Part shown: piece by piece, positions 56,201 through 64,000 of the stretch
How the letters are laid out: each line of letters begins with the position of its first letter
How positions within the stretch are numbered: position 1 is the first letter of the stretch
Assembly (NCBI GenBank): GCA_030374765.1
Contig: JARGXX010000012.1
Location: 372,001 to 436,000, forward strand
Direction: 5' to 3'
DNA length: 64,000 bases
Source of the DNA: Agarophyton chilense
Taxonomy: Eukaryota; Rhodophyta; Florideophyceae; Gracilariales; Gracilariaceae
The notes under the pieces: generated by a model
The model's database searches: none
What the model was told of the DNA's origin: nothing
The model's input: the letters and a program-made list of their open reading frames with translations, nothing else
Made by a program: the position numbers and the translations under genes

Positions 56201-56889
56201 CCCAGAGGAAAAAGAGCTCCTCCCTATAACTATTGAGGAACTCCTACAGGCGCAGGTCGAAGACGAGTACTGCAAGGAAACAGCCCAATTGGTAGGAACC
56301 CCTGGATACCTATTCGACTACGACCGATTCGGACTATTGTGTCGCCGCGGACCTCTACATGACGCACTCCAACGGATAGTATCAAGGTCATTAAGGGCGC
56401 GATTCTTATACCTCGCCCAGTTCTCTCGCTTATCAAGCCACCCTGGAGGCCGACGAATGTACCAGACCCTAAGGAAGTTCTTCTACTGTCCACAAATGGC
56501 GCAGGACCTATGGCAAACCGAACGGAACTGCACTTCGTGCGCACAAATCCGAGGGTCTCGCGGCAACCATAAGGCCAAATTGAAACTTTTCCCTGCCGCA
56601 GGCCCGATGGAATTCGTCGCAATAGATATAATTGGACCTTTGCTAAAGTCGTCTTATGAGAAACGGTTCGTCTTGGTAATAACCGATAATTTTTCCAAAC
56701 TTACCCGAGCCCTTTCTCTAGGAAAGACAACAGCCGCGGATGTCACCACAGAATTCTTGTCCCACAGGGTATATCTCTATGGCATGCCACTCTACCTCCT
56801 TGTGGATAATGGCAGCCAGTTTGTATCCAAATTCTTTTCGCCCGTTTGTGCTATCTCAGGTATCAAACCTGTAACCACACCGGCATACC
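53276..56889 (+). pseudogene. element C pol: protease, RT, RNase H, partial integrase
   Basis: 53276-53850 is decayed linker. Protease: LNTEAGPNLVHSKL (family DTGA, with the Asp lost) and ILGTSFIDRYIKALYPG. RT: RFCIDYRKLNAVTKR, FGLKNAPANFQRVM and VYLDNVIIF (YLDD with the second Asp lost), LRSFLGLCNVYRRF. RNase H: KTDASDV, PIGYWSRTL and HQAADALSRI. Integrase: HPGGRRMYQTLR, CTSC, AIDIIGPL and VDNGSQF, ending after TPAY where element B begins, so the catalytic Glu is missing. In-frame stops include a TAG after SGY (55030), TGA (55366), TAA (55680) and TAA (55721). All four are also in element B, which is therefore not simply this copy's private decay. Confidence 0.8.
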
Positions 56890-57304
56890 TGTAACTCAAT
56901 GACTGGTAGGTCAGCGTACTGGTGTGAACCTGGAGTAGCGTTGTAGAGCGGGTCCTAAGGTTCGTATCCTTGGCGGCGGCACTCCCAGAGTACTTGGTGT
57001 AATGGGCTGGCGTTTACTGCGTAGTCCTACAAGTTGGAGCTACTGAAACGATAGCTTGAAGACCAATTGGTGGAACTAATGTACCAAAGGAGGTAATTTA
57101 GTATTCTAATGGTGCTTTCTTTACTCTAAGGGAGAAGCGTCACTCGAGCCAAGACAAAGGAATAGCAAGGCGCTGGGATCTCCCTGGCACTGTAATGCTA
57201 ATATATTACACTAATTAAAATAAAATAATTATCTACACGAGTCCAGCTGAGGTTGGCCAGTCCACGTGGCATCTGTGAGATACCTCAGGCCCTGGCGGCT
57301 TACA
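56890..57304 (-). repeat. 3' LTR of element B
   Basis: 415 bp, on the plus strand from TGTAACTCAATGACTG to GGCGGCTTACA. It is the reverse complement of the element C LTR family, with both tips intact. Direct junction with element C integrase sequence on the left. Confidence 0.85.
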
Positions 57305-57689
57305 ATACTCAGCCTTAATCCTTGGTTCTTCAAGTATCTCCCTCCTTAGGATTCGACCGTCACGGGGAAATCCAAATTGCCTCACACCTTCCTAGGGGTC
57401 TGGCTCTAGTTGGACCTACAGATGAACATCCAATCTTGCCTTCGGGGTCGGAACGTCGTAATCCTCAGCGTCCTCGTGGCCTGGACACGAGCTGTGCCGT
57501 GTCCGACATGTCGGCGTCTTATGACCAATCTAGGGGTTTGTTGCTATCGTTACCAGTGGGCGCAACGGGGCGTCGTATCGCCACCATCCTCGGGGGAACC
57601 AGTGCATATGATCTGAACCTTGGCGCCAGGTCGGTAATTAATTCACGTAAGGTACTGTACGCGCACCAGGGAGGGAAGGGTCCTTGCCG

Positions 57690-59998
57690 CTCTTCCTATC
57701 ATTCGCCCTTTCTTTCGTGACCCTACGCGCGTCGTCCGCCGTGAACCATGGCGCGCGCTTCGTCCATTCGGGATCACGTCGGTTATCCTGCCCGATTCGG
57801 TTTCATCTTCCCTCCTTCCCGTCGTGGTATTGCTCTATTGTTCGTGCGCGATGCCGAACTCGCCTTATAAGCCCGTCGGATGTGCCACTATCCCTCCGAA
57901 CTTTGTCGCTTCCATCGGTTCCCGTATTCATTTTCCTGCGGACGAATCTGTGAACAGCGGCTCTATGGCTTCGAACAACCAAGCGAGGAGCTCCTCGGGA
58001 TACTAAATGTCTTATGAGCGAGCCGGGGACCGCTATGACCATACCATCAGACGAAATCCGCGGGCCGTGCGTCATGACATTCTGCCTTCTTTTGTGGAAG
58101 AATACCAGACGTTTTTTCATGTGTTCCTGAACGCCCGAAGGTTCGCTAAGATCCCCGATTTCCGGAGTGGCAGCAATAATGCGCGCAGCTTCTCGTGGTA
58201 TAACCGTTGATTGCATCGTGCTGTCGATCCGCGTTCGGCGACGCGCCGTCGCCCCCTCATCCAAACAGACATGCAGTAAGTCTGTTGTGAAGAAAAAGCC
58301 GAGTACCAGTTCAGGGTGAATAAACTCCTTCCGGACCTATACGAGGACTTCATTTCGCCTCACGTGAGATTTACTTCGGCGGGTCAAAACCTCTTGGCGC
58401 TCGTGTGCTTCCGACCGCCGTATGACCGCCTGTTTTGGATGTCCAATAGGGTCTCTTGGAACGAGATGAATGAGCCCGAAGGTCGTTTGCGTCAATCCCT
58501 GGGGTTCTTCTTCTGTTGGCACCAGGTGGAGTTTCACGACATGAGCGCAGAAAAACGTCCTCCGTTATATCTCTCGCTTCTCCGCGTGGATGAGAACCAA
58601 TGGGCCCTGTACTGGCGTTTTTCGGCCATCCTTTTGGTTCCCACTCCATCCGTAGTCACGTATCATTCTTCCCAACTCATGGGCGACGACAATGACCGAA
58701 GGTCTTAGTTGTCCGGGCAGGTACTCTTCGTTGAGTTCGTCGTGATGTCCCTTATGGCCTTCCTCGATACCACAAAGTAAGGAGTCCGTGGTAGTGTCCG
58801 TTCGGACGATTGGAGGGTATGGACCGACGAACAAATACCCAGTCCTCGAGCTCGTCTAGTCCCGCTTCCGGACATTATGATCCGTTTCCAAAGGAGCCTG
58901 GGCATCCAGAACATCGTCCATGGGACCCAGATTGCTGTCGAAGAGGCCGAGGCCCTTTTTGATCATGTTCTACAGGTGGATTGGAGCAAGACTCCCGGGT
59001 TCTTTTGGTATGAACACGATACCGACTCGTTCACGCCGATTCCGCTACATTGACAGGGTTAGAATGACACTTGTGCCTATCCTGCCAAGCCTTTGAGGAA
59101 TCAAAAATCGGACATTCCGAGGCGTCATGTGCCTGACTATTATCCGAAGGCCGTTGGTTTCGATCCACTGTGCTTCGAGCCTGATTTGGAATCCACACCG
59201 GTGGTTCCTGCTGGTATGTCCGATGGAGAATACTTCAGTGAAGATTCCTCCATCTTACCCGTGGAGGGCGTCGATCCTCCGGTCGAGTCCAATGTTGTGT
59301 TGCCCACCACCTCCCCTCCTCCAGCTCCTCCAGGCGCTGCTCCTCAGGATGAACTCTCACATGGGCCTCCCGTCGCTCAAGTGGACATCCCTCCTGAAGA
59401 GGTTACTGTCGAACTTGCTAGTCCTGTAGGTGATCCGATGGCTCAGACGTCCACTGCTGGCGTCTACATCGCGCAGTCCTCCCCATTGCTGCATTTTCCA
59501 GCTTTGGTCACGGCTGCAGCCGCGGATCATCGTCATGTCTGCCGTACCGTTGGTATTACTGCCTCTATGGAAATTGCGACAGTCCTGAGAGAAGCTTGCT
59601 CCTGGGTGCGTCGCTCGGCGCGCTACGCCTCGAATGTCAACCAGGTTGAAGATCTGAATACCGCTATGGTCAATCTCCTGCGGCACAATGCACAAATGAT
59701 GTCCCAGAGGGTTACTGCCGACTTGGATACCCGGTATGGTCTAAATTCGAGCGACTGCGGGGCACCTGAGGGTGACAATAGTTCTTCAGATGAATCTCCG
59801 CCGCAGAAGCGTCCTCAACTCGCTGGTGCTGGCCTTATTGACACAGGGGGACCCTCGGTTCATCCCTGCCCCGTTTTCGCTCCTGCAGGCTCCAATGAGG
59901 ACGACAGAGTTACTCATGCGTCTCTGCAGAGAGTCGTATTGGTGTTTGGAGCGCTTTTGCGAACCTTGAGGTCATGGCGAGGTCTGTTACGTGTCTGA
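57690..59998 (+). pseudogene. antisense ORF of element B (unknown protein)
   Basis: A plus-strand frame of about 770 codons opposite to pol and between the chromodomain and the 3' LTR. The first ATG noted is at 57851 (MPNSPY), but the frame is open further upstream. Seven nonsense codons (58004, 58208, 58277, 58706, 58778, 59051, 59060) interrupt it, with no frameshift. The last 301 codons (59093 on) are fully open. Blocks shared in order with the element A antisense ORF: MPNSPY, NRVSWNEMNEPEGRLRQ, RFQRSLGI, VDWS and GFFWYEH. A similar FSWYNR block appears once more near 58190, hinting at an internal duplication. The tail is acidic and Pro/Ser-rich. AATAAA follows 11 bp after the stop. Family unknown. 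Confidence 0.6.
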
Positions 59999-60008
59999 TA
60001 GTTAGTAA

Positions 60009-60014
60009 AATAAA
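60009..60014 (+). terminator. poly(A) signal for the antisense ORF of B
   Basis: AATAAA on the plus strand, 11 bp past the stop at 59998 and about 95 bp before the convergent pol stop at 60109. The arrangement parallels that in element A. Confidence 0.45.
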
Positions 60015-60108
60015 GTAATGCTTCTGCTTTCCCAAAGTTTCTCCAGTCTTCCCCCAACTTGCGTGCCCCGAGACGGCGTCCGAATCTTTAGAGCTTCTCA
60101 GGTCGTTC

Positions 60109-63100
60109 TCAGGTGACGCCTGAGAACTGACGTTGTTCCCTGATGCGGAAGCTACGGCAAATTTTCGTGTTGGGAGGCGTATCGAGAGGCGTTTTAGGAG
60201 ACGTTATGATATTCTTCGGGCCAATGGCTGCCCCCTCCTGAACGCTGCGCTCAGTGCTGTCGATTTTGCGCCAGTACAGAGCGATAAAATTAGCTGGAAT
60301 GGTCTGAGGCATTTTCGTAGTGTCTCCTTCAGGAGAGCAGCCAAACCAACGGACGCGATCGCGCATTATCTTATCTTTTCCTCGACCGGCGGAGATGATT
60401 CGTTCAATTACATATTCCTGTTGGTATTCCTCCTCCGGAAGGAAAGAGTGGTCCAGAGGGGTGAATCCATCGGAGTCGGTCGGGAGAGATGGGTCATCGT
60501 CATTGGCGTTGACTAATGGGTCCATGGGGATTTTCGGGTCCGCGGACATTGTCTTAGAAGCTGTGGGGACCTGAGCCTCGACCTGAGGTCGTGTTGATAC
60601 CGTTTGGCCAAGCGGCCGGGACATTGGTGGTCCGGAGGAACTGGGAGCTCATGTCACCCGATCAATAGACATGGTGTCCTGTAGGCTGTCAATTACTATC
60701 GTAATTGTGTGTTGACTGGCCTTAAGGAATTTATATGGTCCCGTCGAGCGGGGTAGGAGTTTCTGCGTAGTCTCCTCGAGTTCATCACTGTCTTTCGGTG
60801 GCCGGTCCAGGTAAACCAATTCTCCTTTCCCAAAGCTAGGTGTGTTTCAGACGGTATTGTCGAAATTGACCTTGTAGCGCCGTTGGGCTTTGTTCAGTAC
60901 AGCTCTATCCGACTGGATAATGCTGTCGATGCGTCAGCGCGAGTAGCGCTTCGCCTGAGTAGGAGGCATCCCTTCGGTTATGTCCTGGGGTATAGTGAAC
61001 TCTTAAAGGTCAAGAGTTATCGGCCGTGGTGATCTCGTTAAGGGTTAAATCAAAAGTGGTTGTCCCCGTGGAAGCGTGTACTTGCGTGTTGTAGGCATAA
61101 ACCAGTGGTTAAACGTAGTCGTCCCAGTCCAATCGGTGCTCCGATACATAGTGTGCCAATCGGTCCAGAACGGCACGGTTGAAGTGTTCGGCTTGACCAT
61201 TGGTTTTCGGGTGGTATGCCGTTGTGGTTACATGTTGGATACCTAAGTTAGCACAAACGAGCGAAAAGAATTTGTATACAAACTGGCTGCCATCATCCGT
61301 AAGGAGGTAGCGTGGCATGCCATAGAGATAGACCCAGTGGGACAAGAATGCTGTCGCGACATCCGTGGCTGTTGTCCTTCCTAGACGCAAGGCTCGGCTA
61401 AGTTTTGTAAATCTATCGGTTATTACCAATACAAACCATTTCCCATGGGACGACTTGGGCAAAGGTCAAAGTATATCCATTGCGACGAAGTTCATCGTGC
61501 CTGCGACGGGAAAAGGGTTCAATTTGGCCTGATGGTCTGCGCGAGACCCTCGGATTTGTGCGCACAAAGTGCGGTTCCGTGCGGTTTGCCATAGGTCCTG
61601 CGCCATTAGTGGCCAGGAGAAGAACTTCCTTAGAGTCTGGTACATTTGTCGGCCTCCAGGGTGACCATCCAAGCGAGGAAAATGGGTGAGGTGTAGGAAT
61701 CGCGTCCTCAGTGATCTTGGTACTATCCGTTGGAGTGCGCCATCTAGTGGTGAGCGGCGACCAATAGTCGGAGTCGCTCGTAATCGAATATGCATCGAGG
61801 GGTTCCTACCAATTGGGCTGAGTTACTCAATAGCTATAGGGAGGAGCTCTTTTTTTTCTGGGGTTATTACATTAACCTGAGGCGGTGTCGAATTGAGTGG
61901 TACTGTCTCCCTGTCCAACAATTAGACTTCATTCTTCTTTACCTCAGGATCATCCACGTTCACCGTACCCATAAGGTAATTCATTTCCGTAGTATCCTGA
62001 GGTCCATCATCTGCGAAGGTAGTAGGAATGAAGTCTCCCAATGGGGTGTCATGGTTCCGTTGGTAATGATTCGCGAGAGGGCATCTGCTGCCTGGTGATT
62101 GATGCTTGGCCTATAGGTTATATAATAGTCTTACCCTGACAGCATAAGGCACCAACGAGCGAGGCGACTTGATGCATAGGTCATATTGAGTATCCAGCGG
62201 ATTGAAATCGTGGTCTGTCCTAATGGTAAACCTAGTTCCCTCGAGGTATGGTCGGAGTGGTAATACCGACCATACTATGGCGAGACATTTCTTTTCGGTA
62301 GTACTGTATTTTCGCTTCGCCCTGGTGAGCGTTCTGCTCCAGTATCCAATAGGTTGATATTACCTCCGTAACTCCTGTTCCTGTAGCAGTGCACATCCCA
62401 CTTAGACATCAAAGGCGTCTGTGTTCAGGACAAAAGTCCTATTGGGTTTTGGTAAAACCAATATGGGTGGGTTCATTAATTTGCTTTAGGGTCTGAAATG
62501 TTTGGTATTGGTCCCCGGTAAGATTTTCAAACTCCGAAGGAGTTTCCTGCTTCAACAATGCGTTTCAGCATTGCGTTGAGAGGGGCCGAGATTTTAGCAA
62601 ATCCTTGGACGAAACGTCGGTAAACATTGCACAAGCCCAAAAAGGATCGTAGTTTCGTGTGGGTTCTGGGAGTTTTAACCTGGCGAATCGCATCCGTGGT
62701 CCGTTGGGCTGCATTTCACTTTCTGGAAGGATGACGTGACCGAGATTGTTCACTGAGGTCTGAAAGAAGGCACATTTACGGAGTTTTAGGGTTAGTCTGG
62801 CGTCCTGTAGGATTGTTAGCACCGTCTTCACTTGGCGAAGGTGTTCCTTCCCGGTCCATAAGAAGATTATTACGGTATCGAAATAGACCAGGGCGAATTT
62901 ACATTGGACTCTGGACAGTATAATTTCCATTACCCGTTGGAAGTTTGCCGGGGCATTCTTTAAACCAAAGGCCATACGAGTAAGCCTGAATACACCTTCG
63001 TGGGTGGTGAAGTTTGTCAGCGCTCTCGCATCCGCAGTCATAGGGATTTGCTAATATCCGGAATTAGCGTCCAGTGTGGTGAATTCGGCTGCTTTATTTA

Positions 63101-64000
63101 AGGAATCTAGACAGTCACCCTTACGGGGTATCCGGTATGAGTCCCTCTTGGTTACTGCATTCAACTTCCTGTAGTCGACACAGAACCTGACGGAGCCATC
63201 TTTCTTCGCCACGAGGACAAGGGGACTTAACCATTCGGACTGGTTTGGAGGCGCCGGCTCTATGAATTGAGCTTTGCGCACCTTATCCATCTGGTCGGCG
63301 ACAATTTCCCTATCCTTAAGGCCTGTACAGTGTGGGTGCTGGAACTGTGGCCTAGCATCATCCTGAAGGCAAATGCTGTGTGAAGTGGCTCTGATTGTGC
63401 CCAATCTACCTGACCACATGGCCTGGTGTTCCCTGAGGATATCAAGTACCTGGAGCCTATAGGATTCGAATTCTGCGCCGATAGCGACTGTCCCCGCCCA
63501 AGAGTTGATGTCCTTGTCGGGAGTTGGCGTTGCAAGGTTATCCATTTGGGCCTCCATAATGGCCACGGGCGTGGGTAGAGTGATGCCAGTCACTGTACCT
63601 TTAGGTAGCCGCACGGGTTTATCTCGGAAGTTGCTGATTGTGACCAAGAAGGATCTGTTAGGGTGAGTGTCCATTACTCCATTGGCCATCAAGGTAAGGT
63701 GATTCAGAACCGTTTTCGGGTGGTTCTGAATCGTTACAAGACCTGAGAACGAGAAATGGACTGATACAGCGATTTGGATCATCCACGGTATCGTTATGTC
63801 CTTTGACAGGCGAATCTTATTGGACTTCGTGTTTTCGGAGACAACTGCTCGTTTGCGGCGAGCTTCTGGCCCTGGGGCGGAACCAGGAATGGAGGTGGAA
63901 GGTGCGCGGTGGAACGCGACTTTCCGACGGCCTGGATAAATGGCCTTAATGTATCGATCGATGAAGGAGGTCCCTAGGTTTGCCTCAGCGCCCAAGTTAG
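60109..64000 (-). pseudogene. element B pol: protease end, RT, RNase H, integrase, chromodomain
   Basis: Read right to left. Protease end (LGTSFIDRYIKAIYPG); RT with RFCVDYRKLNAVTKR, a TAG after SGY, FGLKNAPANFQRVM and VYFDTVIIF (YLDD lost). A one-base deletion follows near 62730 relative to element C. RNase H is present with the same TAA codons as in C. Integrase: HPGGRQMYQTLR, ITDRFTKLSR, TDDGSQF and HPKTNGQAEHFNR (the Glu before FNR is replaced by His-shifted sequence, so catalysis is doubtful). Chromodomain near 60270-60425: EYVIERI and RDRVRWFGC, with DTTK where DTWEP is usual. At least two frameshifts. Closely related to element C. Confidence 0.8.

Larger units (their letters stand above)
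50984..56889 (+). mobile_element. element C: Ty3/gypsy, cut by insertion of element B
   Basis: 5' LTR, gag, protease, RT, RNase H and the first half of integrase on the plus strand, then an abrupt switch at 56889/56890 to the 3' LTR of the oppositely oriented element B. The remaining integrase, and presumably a chromodomain, antisense ORF and 3' LTR, should lie beyond the right edge of the window. Confidence 0.8.
56890..64000 (-). mobile_element. element B: Ty3/gypsy chromovirus inserted in element C
   Basis: Minus-strand element entering from beyond 64000. Order in its own direction: protease, RT, RNase H, integrase, chromodomain, about 2.7 kb containing a plus-strand ORF, then the 3' LTR (57304-56890). 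The LTR tip abuts the element C integrase exactly at TGTAA, which shows B inserted into C. The expected 5-bp duplication is ATACC, the last bases of C before the junction. The 5' LTR and gag are outside the window. Confidence 0.8.

Noticed and set aside
1..64000. CRISPR arrays, tRNA genes, operons
   Set aside because: No regularly spaced direct repeats with spacers, no convincing T-loop plus acceptor pairing, and a clearly eukaryotic gene and repeat content.

Overview
This is a transposon-packed stretch of a nuclear eukaryotic genome. It has a Pol III 5S rRNA gene, LTR retrotransposons, cut-and-paste DNA transposons, AATAAA-type poly(A) signals and intron-poor genes, and no operons. The lineage is uncertain. 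A red alga or a fungus fits best: intron-poor genes, a Plavaka-type transposase, Ty3/gypsy chromoviruses and heavy C-to-T decay of repeats. I cannot decide from one window.

Labels: A, B, C and D are Ty3/gypsy copies. Region by region: (1) 0.4-2.6 kb: an intact ketopantoate-reductase-like gene on the minus strand, a small coiled-coil ORF on the plus strand and a recurring terminal motif. (2) 2.6-8.1 kb: element A, a 5'-truncated chromovirus with its pol on the minus strand and a long ORF on the opposite strand beyond the chromodomain. A PIF/Harbinger fragment abuts it at about 8.08 kb. (3) 8.4-13.6 kb: gene-poor, with two unrecognised minus-strand ORFs. (4) 13.6-21.84 kb: a block bounded by inverted copies of the terminal motif. 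It holds decayed coiled-coil ORFs, an unrecognised two-frame plus-strand ORF and a fragment resembling THO complex subunit 2. (5) 21.9-29.54 kb: hexokinase-like and SHPRH/RAD5-like RING fragments, a long charged ORF, and a nearly complete Plavaka-type transposase ending at another terminal motif. (6) 30.47-41.2 kb: element D, an old gypsy copy whose LTRs carry an ORF antisense to the element. It is interrupted twice by solo LTRs of another family, each with a perfect 5-bp target duplication. (7) 41.9-45.7 kb: a 5S rRNA gene, a 14-bp minisatellite and an intact PH-domain pseudokinase gene. (8) 46.3-49.7 kb: a Tc1 element with IR/DR-type ends and a decayed hAT transposase. (9) 51.0-64.0 kb: element C (plus strand), split in its integrase by element B of the same family (minus strand). 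B runs off the right edge.

Only the reductase-like gene, the pseudokinase and the 5S gene look like intact host genes. Most of the rest is mobile DNA at different ages. The strongest unexplained theme is antisense coding inside Ty3/gypsy elements. Two divergent chromovirus copies (A, B) share a long antisense ORF between integrase and the 3' LTR, each followed by AATAAA. Element D has a different antisense ORF inside both LTRs, also followed by a conserved AATAAA. A second theme is decay: many nonsense codons in old frames are one C-to-T change from CAA, CAG or CGA.

All homology calls are by eye from motifs. No database search, alignment program or expression data was available.
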